A stretch of DNA of 22,727 nt. It comes from a virus. Location of the stretch: IMG/VR virus record IMGVR_UViG_3300044648_000093, positions 1-22,727 of that record. One strand, given 5' to 3'. Positions 13,879 through 21,545 of this stretch are shown here, piece after piece. The notes beneath the pieces were generated by a model. That model saw nothing but the letters and a program-made list of their open reading frames with translations, ran no database searches and was not told the origin of the DNA. The translations under genes and the position numbers were made by a program. Every line of letters starts with the position of its first letter. Within the stretch, counting starts at the first letter, position 1.

Positions 13879-16682
13879 TAGAACCCCACTCCTGCCGTAT
13901 GGCTGCCAACGGTCAAGCAGGCCCCCGCACTCGGTGTGTATCCACCGTTCAGTGCAAGATCTGTCTGGTGATATTCCTTGAAGCAGAGCGTATCGCCAGC
14001 GGATACCCCTGTTCCCAGTTTAATAATCGACCGGCGCACGAAGGACGCATTTTGTGCGAGATCAATAACCGGCACGGCATCAGTCGTGGTATTCGTTGGC
14101 CCATCGTTCTCCGTCAAGGCTCCCGTCAGGCAGCATTCAATCGTCCCTGACACCACATCAACATCAGGCGTGCCGTAGAAGTTGGCGTCTTGTCCGCTAT
14201 TGGGAACCCGAGTAAACGCCCCGCCGTTTTTGTTGTAGAACAGGCGTAACCCAGTCGGGTCGCAATTAGCGAGTGTGCAGTCCACCTGTGTCACCAGGGC
14301 CACGGCTCCCCCAATCACCACGTCAATCGTAATGCCGTTCGTCGTCCCGCTCTGGGTGAAATCTTCAGCGGCCCCCGCTCCAGTATTTCGCAACCGCTGC
14401 CACTTGTGCGTTTTCTGCTCGTAGGTGCCCGTGGGCGTTGGCGAGGATTGCGACCAGGCCGCATACAAATCAGCCATGTCCTGATCGGACTCGGCAGACT
14501 TAAAGAGCCACCACTCGTAGACCGTATGGCCCCCTCGCAGGAATGTATAATCCGTCGCCCCAATTTGCAGGTTGCCGCCAAGGCTGAAGCCGGTGTACGC
14601 CTTGACACTGTTGCCTGTGCCTTTGACACCGTTGACCCATAATGTAGCCACGTCACCCGTCGCATCCCCCACGATGCAGATAAGGGTTCGCCCCGTCGTC
14701 ACCGCGAACTGCGTACTGGGTGAAGCCGAAATGGAACTGGTGCCTGAAGCAATCCCCCAAAAGCCCGCCCATCGACCCAAATAGTACCGCTGGCTTGATC
14801 CAACCGTGCCAGCCACAATCCGGTTATTCGCTTCATCGCCAACGGTTGGCTCGACATCGGCACACATCGTCAACGATTGGCTGGAGGCATTGATCGCGTT
14901 ACCATACGGGACCGCTACGTACTCATTGGCATCAGCGGTGAACGAGATCCCGCTCGTAACCCACGGTGGGCTATTCGTGCGTGTCCCATCTTCATCGCCA
15001 CCTTCCTCGTCATTGACGCTAGTGCCTGTCCCCTCATCCATCAGGTAATGGATATCCCCTGTCGGCGGTGTCGTGGGAGACCCAGAGCAGGTTTCCGTAA
15101 CGTCCTGGTTACTGGCTGCAAAGATTTCCTGGTTGATGTCCCCGCCAATCAACGCCGAGTCTGAGATACCTCCTGCCGTTGTACTCCAGGTCCAGGTTTG
15201 CGTATTCGCACAAGCATCACCTGTGATCCCTGAAATGGTGAGGCGAATCACGCTATCCGTGCCAGACTTCAGTGTGACGGACGAGACTGTAGGACTCCCA
15301 GGGCAGGACGCATGACCAGAGCAGGCCACGGTAAAGGTATTCGACAGCACTTGTGCAGGAACGCTGCTACTCATCCCCAACTGAATGTCGAGTAAGTTCA
15401 AGTCAATTTGGGCTGTTGGTGCCGGTGAGTTGAATGATTCGAACGGCCCCAGGTCACAAGTGCCGTTACAGACGCGAGTGGAGACCGTCGTGCCCGCATT
15501 GATCCCAGACCCACCTGACTTGTGCCTGAAATCTGTGGTGGAAACCGTAATGTCGGTAATCGCAGCAATGGTGATCTTACTCGTCCCGCAATCGGCTTCA
15601 GCACTCGTACAGGCGTTGTGCGAGCCAGAAATCGTCCAGTTGTTGTAGCGAATCACATCCCCACTAGAGTTGCCGATAAAGACGTTGTTCGTGAGGCTGC
15701 ACGATTGCGCGGTCGTAGACCCGAAGAGGCCGCAGTCAAGCCCGCGATCATTATTGTAAAAAATGTTGTTGTGCCAGACGTTCGGTGTCGGCCTCGTCGT
15801 TCCTCCAAACCCATCATTTGCGCCGTACGTAGTATTCCCATAGATCAAGTTGCCGTAGATTTTCCCCCCAGTGGAACCGATGGCTAAACCAAACTTATTA
15901 CCATGAAACGAGTTGTATCGGATGATCGGATTCAACATTGTTGTGGTGCCGTTATTGATGTTCTGCATCCCGCCGCTCGAATTATTGTAGGAGTGCGTGT
16001 ATTCGAACGTGAGGTCATTCACTCTGATGTAGAACCCGTGCCCGAATCCTGAATTGCCGTTGTCATGGGCAATGCAATGAGTAATGAGCACCCCAGTAAT
16101 TACTCCCGGCGTCCCCGGCGCCCCTTTACTGTCGCCGGCAATCAGAAACCCACCAGCCCCCACACCGCCAACCGTATTCCCCGCGTGCATACACTCCACA
16201 TGGTCGAGTATGAGATTGCCGCTCGCGGTCGTCGTCGCTGCGAATTGAATGCACGAATCATCGGCACCGGAGCTTACATTCACCATGTCGATGGTCAGGT
16301 TGTAGAACTTGATGTAGCTGGCTTCGTTGATCCTGAATCCGCGAGGGGGTTTGACCGTTGTGACGCCCATCCCTTCGCCTTCAATCGTGGTATACCCCGC
16401 CGTCACAGTCCCGTTCGGGAAGTTATCGCCAAACACTTGCTCGTTGATGGTTTGCCCCGTCCCTGTATACGTCCCCGCTTTGATGTGGATGACATCCCCA
16501 GGCTGAAGGCTACAATCCTGTTCCACGTCGCCTATCGTGGCCTTGTAAGTGCCAGGATCTTCATCGCCGTCAATGGCGCTACAAGCGTTACTATCGCTTC
16601 CAGCGGAGCCAACCCAATACTTCGTGGCGTAGGCTGGAGAGGCGAGAAACAGAATGAGGAACAGGCTAACGAGCAAAGGCAT
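13878..16682 (-). CDS. Secreted parallel beta-helix protein with LamG-like domain
   Basis: 934 aa, the largest gene here, starting at ATG 16682 with GGAG seven bases upstream. Residues 1-19 are a signal peptide (hydrophobic core LLVSLFLILFLA, A17-Y-A19 box). Residues about 20-415 form a parallel beta-helix of the DUF1565/right-handed type: TKYWVGSAGSDSN opening, GDVIHIKAGTYTG (62-74), then N-ladder coils such as ITHCIAHDNGNSGFG and NVWHNNIFYNND. Residues about 425-535 are a beta domain, about 543-745 a LamG/concanavalin-like domain (YLMDEGTGTSVND, YVAVPYGNAINASSQSLTM, ATLWVNGVKG, YEWWLFKSAESDQDMADLYA), and about 755-934 a terminal beta-sandwich. There are about 23 cysteines, fitting an oxidising compartment. 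It probably binds glycans. The exported nature is odd for a phage late gene. Confidence 0.75.
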   Translation of the reverse strand: MPLLVSLFLILFLASPAYATKYWVGSAGSDSNACSAIDGDEDPGTYKATIGDVEQDCSLQPGDVIHIKAGTYTGTGQTINEQVFGDNFPNGTVTAGYTTIEGEGMGVTTVKPPRGFRINEASYIKFYNLTIDMVNVSSGADDSCIQFAATTTASGNLILDHVECMHAGNTVGGVGAGGFLIAGDSKGAPGTPGVITGVLITHCIAHDNGNSGFGHGFYIRVNDLTFEYTHSYNNSSGGMQNINNGTTTMLNPIIRYNSFHGNKFGLAIGSTGGKIYGNLIYGNTTYGANDGFGGTTRPTPNVWHNNIFYNNDRGLDCGLFGSTTAQSCSLTNNVFIGNSSGDVIRYNNWTISGSHNACTSAEADCGTSKITIAAITDITVSTTDFRHKSGGSGINAGTTVSTRVCNGTCDLGPFESFNSPAPTAQIDLNLLDIQLGMSSSVPAQVLSNTFTVACSGHASCPGSPTVSSVTLKSGTDSVIRLTISGITGDACANTQTWTWSTTAGGISDSALIGGDINQEIFAASNQDVTETCSGSPTTPPTGDIHYLMDEGTGTSVNDEEGGDEDGTRTNSPPWVTSGISFTADANEYVAVPYGNAINASSQSLTMCADVEPTVGDEANNRIVAGTVGSSQRYYLGRWAGFWGIASGTSSISASPSTQFAVTTGRTLICIVGDATGDVATLWVNGVKGTGNSVKAYTGFSLGGNLQIGATDYTFLRGGHTVYEWWLFKSAESDQDMADLYAAWSQSSPTPTGTYEQKTHKWQRLRNTGAGAAEDFTQSGTTNGITIDVVIGGAVALVTQVDCTLANCDPTGLRLFYNKNGGAFTRVPNSGQDANFYGTPDVDVVSGTIECCLTGALTENDGPTNTTTDAVPVIDLAQNASFVRRSIIKLGTGVSAGDTLCFKEYHQTDLALNGGYTPSAGACLTVGSHTAGVGF

Positions 16683-17436
16683 ACGAAGGCTCCGTTACGA
16701 AATTCCACAACGTAGTTAAGGGATGCAGCCAACTCAGAAGCATGGGCGCAATCGGGCGACGAGTTGAGACCGCATTAAGCGGCACCGCGATAATCCATCG
16801 GTTACTGGAGGTCGCGTTAAAGGTGTAATTGAGTGGCGACACTGTGGCGTAGGACGAACTGCCAATGTCGTCGTCACCGAAGGCGTTATTGAACGAAATG
16901 GCCGTCTGGTCGGCTCCCTCTGTCAGTCCCGTCACGCTATTGCCAATGACGAAGTAGCTGATGGCTAGTCCCCCAGCCCCCAGGGAAAATGCCGCAGAAA
17001 TACTCGATTCTGTGCCCGATCCCTCCGTCACCACCGGCGTTTCGTAGGGGTCGCTCAGATTCACACCCGTCAATGAGCAGAGGACTATTTGCGGTGTGGT
17101 ATTCCCGCTGTAAACGGTTCGCAGGGTGAGGTTTGATCCGGTCGTTGGATTTGTCAGAAGAAAGATATATCCGTCACGAATCAGCGCCGTGGAACTGGCA
17201 ATGGCCGCGCCAATGCTCTGTGCCGTCCCGCCAAAGTCCCACGTAGACGACGACACGGTTTGGGCTCCGTTGATGCCCATCATAACGAGCAGGGCTGTCG
17301 CGGAGGTAATCGTGTGCGTCACATCGCAGGTGGTACAGACGGCCGGTTCTGCTACCGTGCAACTGCCTTCAATGGCAACCGCTGCCCATCCCACGCTGGG
17401 AACTACGAGAATGAACACAAGAAGTAGAATCGGCAT
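16666..17436 (-). CDS. Secreted beta-rich protein, unknown function
   Basis: 256 aa, starting at ATG 17436-17434 with GGAG eight bases before it; its end overlaps the beta-helix gene by 17 bases. Residues 1-18 are a signal peptide (ILLLVFILVVPSVGWA). Just after it are three cysteines (GSCTVAEPAVCTTCD). The body consists of Ser/Thr/Gly-rich beta strands (TSATALLVMMGINGAQTVSS, GGLAISYFVIGNSVTG, NRWIIAVPLNA), resembling secreted beta-sandwich domains in which W-x-x-I-x-x-P-L-N-A is the last strand. The last 28 residues (APMLLSWLHPLTTLWNFV) are hydrophobic and could act as a membrane or partner anchor. I know no family for it. It is part of a run of four exported products. Confidence 0.65.
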   Translation of the reverse strand: MPILLLVFILVVPSVGWAAVAIEGSCTVAEPAVCTTCDVTHTITSATALLVMMGINGAQTVSSSTWDFGGTAQSIGAAIASSTALIRDGYIFLLTNPTTGSNLTLRTVYSGNTTPQIVLCSLTGVNLSDPYETPVVTEGSGTESSISAAFSLGAGGLAISYFVIGNSVTGLTEGADQTAISFNNAFGDDDIGSSSYATVSPLNYTFNATSSNRWIIAVPLNAVSTRRPIAPMLLSWLHPLTTLWNFVTEPSYAFAR

Positions 17437-17450
17437 CTAGTCGCTCCTCA

Positions 17451-18800
17451 TTAGTGGCTCAGTGATTTGCTGGAATACTTCAGTTGAAACCCCACCAAGT
17501 GCAGCGTTGCAACCGCCGTGGTGGTTCCAGTCGCATCCAACTGCCAACGAAGTTGCAGGAGCGTTCCGGCTCCCGTGCAGGTTCCGTTTGGCGTAATCGC
17601 CGCCGTTAGTACGGTGTCCATATTGCTGGAGCCTTCCATCGCCGTATCCATCGCCACTTCGGTTCCCCATGTGTTGTTCACGATTTCGCTATCAGGGCGG
17701 CAGGCGGCAGCAATATCGCTATTCATGTTTGAAGTATCTGCGGCAGTTTGAATGAAATAGCCGCGTACATAGATGACTCCACCGTCCCAATCATCCAAAC
17801 CAGCTAATTCCGCATAGGCCGTACTGCTGTCGTTATCAGCACAGATGATGGTGTAACGCTTCGCGCCTGAATTGATCGTCACCTCTGCGGGAGCCGCGCA
17901 TTGCGTTCCATCTGTGCTCATAGCGCCAGCAGGAATCCACACTGACTTGAGCGGGTAATGGTCTGAATCCCATAGGTACTTGAGTTGCGGCGTTGCGGCG
18001 TCAGGGTCAATCGTAAGAATCGGAGTTGCGCCTTCTTCATCCCGAAGCACAATGTTGTTATTCGTCCATGCTCGAATCACCGTATCTGCGAGCGGCTCAG
18101 GCTTGACGTAGAGGCCGGTTCCAGCATCGGAGTAAATGCAGTAATAATTTGATGATGTCCCCACCCGAAAGCAGTTGGCTTCAGAGTTCGCCCCTGTAAT
18201 GGCTTTGCCTTGAGCAAAGGCGAGTTGCAGGGTTTGCGTTTCGCTGGTGAGAACGGCAGTCCATGTATCTGTGGCGCTGCATAAAGAGAGGGACACTGCA
18301 TCGTTATCTACGTACACATCTCCAACGGTGCAGGTTGCCGGAAGCGTGTCGCTGCTGGTGATGGATGAGGCACTTGATGACCCTCCTCCTCCTCCACCGC
18401 CAAATGCTTTGGCAACTGTCAGTAAGCCTTTCGCCGTAACCGTTCCACCTGTGTACGAAGAAATCCTGGCGCGAAACTGTGTCATGCCAGCCACATTGCA
18501 CTTGAATAGGCCGCTAGCTGTAGCCGATGTGACTAACGCACCAGAGGTGCTAGCGATTGACGTACAGACCGCACTCACCCAGTTGGAATCGTCGGCCGTG
18601 GCTTCAAACGTCACAGTAGCTGTGTCGCTAATGACCACTTGAAGCCCGATGGTTGACCAGCCAGCTACACCCAGCGCAGTCCCGTTGCCAGTCGCACTGG
18701 CCGCATCCTGAAACACATGAACCGGCTTATATTCCTCAGCGGCCCAGACAGGACCAGCCAAGACGAGGCCCAGAAGGACCCCGCAGACTATTTTCCACAT
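17451..18800 (-). CDS. Secreted multidomain beta protein with Gly-rich linker
   Basis: 449 aa, starting at ATG 18800-18798 with GGAGGA six bases upstream; the start lies inside the end of the methyltransferase gene (13-base overlap). Residues 1-20 are a signal peptide (MWK, core IVCGVLLGLVLAGP, V18-W-A20). Residues about 25-135 form a first beta domain with a phage-fibre look (GWSTIGLQVVISDTATVTFE, ISSYTGGTVTAKGLLTV). A linker of seven glycines and a serine run (about 138-150) leads to a middle section (TCTVGDVYVDNDAVSLSLCS) and a C-terminal beta domain (RYTIICADNDSSTAYAELAG, VRGYFIQTAAD, LLQLRWQLDATGTTTAVATL). Cysteines are numerous. Surface binding is plausible; no enzyme motif was seen. 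Confidence 0.7.
   Translation of the reverse strand: MWKIVCGVLLGLVLAGPVWAAEEYKPVHVFQDAASATGNGTALGVAGWSTIGLQVVISDTATVTFEATADDSNWVSAVCTSIASTSGALVTSATASGLFKCNVAGMTQFRARISSYTGGTVTAKGLLTVAKAFGGGGGGGSSSASSITSSDTLPATCTVGDVYVDNDAVSLSLCSATDTWTAVLTSETQTLQLAFAQGKAITGANSEANCFRVGTSSNYYCIYSDAGTGLYVKPEPLADTVIRAWTNNNIVLRDEEGATPILTIDPDAATPQLKYLWDSDHYPLKSVWIPAGAMSTDGTQCAAPAEVTINSGAKRYTIICADNDSSTAYAELAGLDDWDGGVIYVRGYFIQTAADTSNMNSDIAAACRPDSEIVNNTWGTEVAMDTAMEGSSNMDTVLTAAITPNGTCTGAGTLLQLRWQLDATGTTTAVATLHLVGFQLKYSSKSLSH
18383..18399 (-). repeat. Glycine-codon microsatellite in the linker of the 449-aa protein
   Basis: A CCT/CCA/CCG triplet run on the plus strand gives GGN codons on the coding strand and encodes the seven-glycine linker. 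It includes four or five identical CCT units. Length change by slippage would stay in frame and only alter the linker. Confidence 0.6.
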
Positions 18801-20476
18801 AGATCCTCCTGACTCATCGCAATGACTAACGAATCCCCGTACACACGGATGTCCTCGAGCAACCCTTCGGCTTTACCGATTTCCCGCAATTCAAAGAACT
18901 GTTGAGCGAAGGCGATATAGGGGAAGGTGGTCGTAAATGACCGGCCATCCACCTTGATCTTCACCGCATTCGTCATCTCCCCAACGCCAGCAATGCCCTT
19001 CGCGTAATGCCCGTTGGTCACATGACAATCGAAGCCGAACAGGTGAATCCGCTTCATGCCCAACAGCATGGCGATAGACAGGGAGCAAATGACGACACTC
19101 CCACCAGCGTTCACCAGCGCCCGTTGCTTAGACGGTGACACCCCATCAAGCTCCTGCTCGGTAAATCCCTTTTTGCTGCTATGGAACAGGTAGACGGATT
19201 CCCCGGCTAACGCATCGAACACCGATGGTTTGCACTGAGAAGCAACAAGGTAGGTCAAGCCATCAGGAATGGTCTCAAAGGCTTCCACCACATCATCAGA
19301 CGCATCCTGAGCAACGACATAGTGTGGTGTAAGCCCATGCTTCGTACACCACGGCAACATGCGTTCAATGGCGAGCACGACGCCTCCAGCCTGTTGCTTT
19401 GCCTTAATCGTCTCAACCTGTGCCTCTATTGATGGTCCCCCTCCAATCACAATGGCTTCCTGTTCCGTATGCCTGTTAATCAAGTCGGCTATGTCAGGAA
19501 GGTTGCGAGAGACGGAGGAGGCGACAAACTGCTTGCGCTCAGAGAGTGGAAACTTATTGACCGCCCGAATATGGGGGATGTACTTGAGTCCACCCTTATT
19601 GATGAAGTTGGCAATGTCCCGAACAAACTGCCGGTGTGGAAGGTCTCGCTTGTCCCGAAAGACATCAGCTTTCTTCCAGAGTGAGGTGATGGTGTGATCG
19701 GCCCTGACTTCCTCAAATCCACAGCACTCCATCACATAAGTCAGCGTCTCAGCGGTAAACTGCCAGGGGTGAGCGTTCTGGAACAGGCGGTCCAACTGAC
19801 AGGCGAACAGCCCAGGCATGGACACAAAGAGCATCCCATCGTCACTGAGAAGGCCATGTATCCGCTTCAACATGGACTCAATGTCGGTGGCATGTTCCAA
19901 GACATGATTCATTAAAATCAGGTCGGCCTTAGTGCCGAGAATCTCCAGGGTTTCAATCGAACCAATCTCAATAGGTAAGCCACGGTCACGGCCGAACGAC
20001 ACACGCTCAGGTCCGTAATCCACGCCATGCACATGTGCGCCAGCATCCAAAAACGGTTGCAGCCACGCTCCAGCGTTGCAGCCAATATCAAACACGGTGG
20101 TAGGCTTGAACTCGTATTGCTCCACTAAGTAATCGCGTAAGGCTTCAGCCACTTGCTGACCACGGACAAACTGCTCCTCAGCAGTGTCGTCCTCTTTGCT
20201 CTCGTCGTAGATGTAGCGGTATTCCTGCTCGTAGAACTTGGCGTAACTGTCCTCTGTCATGCGGGGGTTGGCGTAGAGAATCCCGCAGTCTTTGCAGAGG
20301 TGCATCTTGTGGTCGAAGCCGTAGCGGTCAAAGTCCGTGATCTTCACGGCATTTGATGAGCCGCAGAAGCAGGCTACGGGTTCAGTCTTGTAGACTCCCG
20401 TAGCCAACTTCCGCTTGACTCGCCCAATGTAGTAGGCCGCAGCGCCTTCAGCTATGGCCTCAACATGGTCAGACAT
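18788..20476 (-). CDS. Zinc-ribbon SAM methyltransferase fused to DUF115/MptE-like domain
   Basis: 562 aa, starting at ATG 20476, five bases after the preceding stop. Residues 36-64 contain a CFC...CKDC four-cysteine zinc ribbon, and YANPRM (68-73) follows, as in many class I methyltransferases of surface-sugar pathways. Motif I is VFDIGCNAGAW (128-138); GVDYGPERV (151-159) binds the ribose; MNHVLEHATDI (189-199) and GMLFVSMPG (214-222) complete the Rossmann fold. Residues about 341-545 match DUF115/MptE-like proteins: AIVIGGGPSIEAQ, VLAIERMLPWCTKHGLTPHY, VVAQDASDD, and HLFGFDCHVTNGHYAKG. That family includes 6-hydroxymethylpterin pyrophosphokinase and the motility accessory factors that glycosylate flagellin. 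The product may modify a glycan or a virion protein; the substrate is unknown. It is the only enzyme in the capsid-proximal block. Confidence 0.8.
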   Translation of the reverse strand: MSDHVEAIAEGAAAYYIGRVKRKLATGVYKTEPVACFCGSSNAVKITDFDRYGFDHKMHLCKDCGILYANPRMTEDSYAKFYEQEYRYIYDESKEDDTAEEQFVRGQQVAEALRDYLVEQYEFKPTTVFDIGCNAGAWLQPFLDAGAHVHGVDYGPERVSFGRDRGLPIEIGSIETLEILGTKADLILMNHVLEHATDIESMLKRIHGLLSDDGMLFVSMPGLFACQLDRLFQNAHPWQFTAETLTYVMECCGFEEVRADHTITSLWKKADVFRDKRDLPHRQFVRDIANFINKGGLKYIPHIRAVNKFPLSERKQFVASSVSRNLPDIADLINRHTEQEAIVIGGGPSIEAQVETIKAKQQAGGVVLAIERMLPWCTKHGLTPHYVVAQDASDDVVEAFETIPDGLTYLVASQCKPSVFDALAGESVYLFHSSKKGFTEQELDGVSPSKQRALVNAGGSVVICSLSIAMLLGMKRIHLFGFDCHVTNGHYAKGIAGVGEMTNAVKIKVDGRSFTTTFPYIAFAQQFFELREIGKAEGLLEDIRVYGDSLVIAMSQEDLCGK

Positions 20477-20481
20477 TCGGA

Positions 20482-21210
20482 CTACGCCTGCCTCGTCGGT
20501 AGGCGGTCGAATGTGAAGTAAATGTACCCCGCACCAGCGGTGCTGGAACTGGTCGTGTTCGCGTACACAATGCTGGCTCCTGATGTGGCGTTCGCACGAA
20601 TGTATTTCTTCCGTGCATACGTGCCAGTCGCATTCGCCAACAGCGCACCGAACAATCCAGACGTAGACACCAACGCTTCCTCTAACAGCGTAATCGGGAA
20701 GCCAGTTGTGGCCGCCGACACGCCATCAGCAAAGCCGTCAGGATCGGTGGATGTCCCGATGTCCAGAACTCCACCCGTCATTACTGTGGTCACATCAAGC
20801 TCAATGTCCTTCACCAGCATGGATGCTGAAATCGTGAAGCCAGTGTTGACCACTGTCTCCGATGCGCCCGAGTAGGTGTAAGGAATGACCAGCTTGTAGA
20901 GGAACTTGTCAGGGTCCACATCAATCCGATGCTGAGACGGTGTGACCGATTCGCAAAAGAACGAATGGCCACTTGCCGTCAGCACGGACAAATCCAGCGA
21001 GGTAACGCTGTTCGCCGTCCAGAACCGAATGACGCCGTTGGTGAACGTCATGGGGTTGGAAGCCGATGTGCCGTTTTCATCGCTGTAGATGGTCGCTTCT
21101 GCCGGCGAACCATCCGTGAGCACGTTGCACACACCAGAATCGTCGTCAATGAAGCTTCGGCTTCTGGTGTTGAATAACTGGAAGTACCACTCTGTTTTGC
21201 TCGCTGACAT
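20482..21210 (-). CDS. Probable head-associated structural protein
   Basis: 242 aa, starting at ATG 21210 after a weak ribosome binding site (GAAAGTGAC), downstream of a strong hairpin. The N-terminal part (EWYFQLFNTRSRSFIDDDSG, VCNVLTDGSPAEATIYSDEN, GVIRFWTA) looks like the tail- or head-binding 'collar' unit in phage decoration or fibre proteins. The C-terminal part is beta-rich (LVKDIELDVTTVMTGGVLDI, GTSTDPDGFADGVSAA, YIRANATSGASIVYANTT, AGYIYFTF). The ITLDVTT...LDIGTSTDPDG...YIYF pattern is familiar to me from genes next to phage capsids. It may decorate the head or neck. No signal peptide is present. Confidence 0.65.
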   Translation of the reverse strand: MSASKTEWYFQLFNTRSRSFIDDDSGVCNVLTDGSPAEATIYSDENGTSASNPMTFTNGVIRFWTANSVTSLDLSVLTASGHSFFCESVTPSQHRIDVDPDKFLYKLVIPYTYSGASETVVNTGFTISASMLVKDIELDVTTVMTGGVLDIGTSTDPDGFADGVSAATTGFPITLLEEALVSTSGLFGALLANATGTYARKKYIRANATSGASIVYANTTSSSTAGAGYIYFTFDRLPTRQA

Positions 21211-21232
21211 TTGTTGTCACTTTCTTTTGTAT

Positions 21233-21270
21233 GGGCCTCACGCCCCGGCTTTCGCCCCCCGGTGAGGCCC
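21233..21270 (-). terminator. Strong GC-rich hairpin without U tract, possible attenuator
   Basis: GGGCCTCAC (21233-21241) pairs perfectly with GTGAGGCCC (21262-21270) around a 20-base loop, which itself holds a small GGC-TTTC-GCC hairpin (21247-21256). It sits in the 66-base gap between the 85-aa gene and the 242-aa gene. After the hairpin in the direction of transcription comes ATACAAAAGAAAG, with no run of T, so a classic intrinsic terminator is not met. A factor-dependent terminator, partial attenuator or RNA-stability element that favours capsid expression over the downstream genes is possible. Confidence 0.45.
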
Positions 21271-21276
21271 AGACGG

Positions 21277-21534
21277 TTAGATTTTCTTCACAAACGCGAT
21301 GTAGCTGAATCGGTCAGCACTCGCATGTGTCGCCGTAAACGTGTTCGCTGAAATCGTGTCAACGTACACGGCAGTCGTACTGGTGGAACCGGACACCATC
21401 ACATCGGTAATGGTTTCCCCTGCGGGAAGCGTCACCGTTGTCGTGGTACTCGCCCCACCAGCGTTGCCGTGGTAGAAGTTCAACAACCCGTCGGGACCGA
21501 CACCGCGAGCTGGACCAAATGCACTAGCTGCCAT
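21277..21534 (-). CDS. 85-aa probable head accessory (decoration) protein
   Basis: 85 aa, starting at ATG 21534-21532 with an excellent AAGGAGGTG ribosome binding site, 11 bases after the capsid stop. The sequence begins MAASAFGPARGVGPDGLLNF, then a GNAGGASTTTTVTLPAGETI strand, DVMVSGSTSTTAVYVDTISA, and a closing FSYIAFVKKI. The pattern suggests one small beta-barrel. Its strong start signal and place directly after the capsid gene suggest high expression, as for head decoration or cement proteins; no family match is claimed. The hairpin just downstream would separate high capsid and decoration expression from the rest. Confidence 0.65.
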   Translation of the reverse strand: MAASAFGPARGVGPDGLLNFYHGNAGGASTTTTVTLPAGETITDVMVSGSTSTTAVYVDTISANTFTATHASADRFSYIAFVKKI

Positions 21535-21545
21535 AGTCCACCTCC

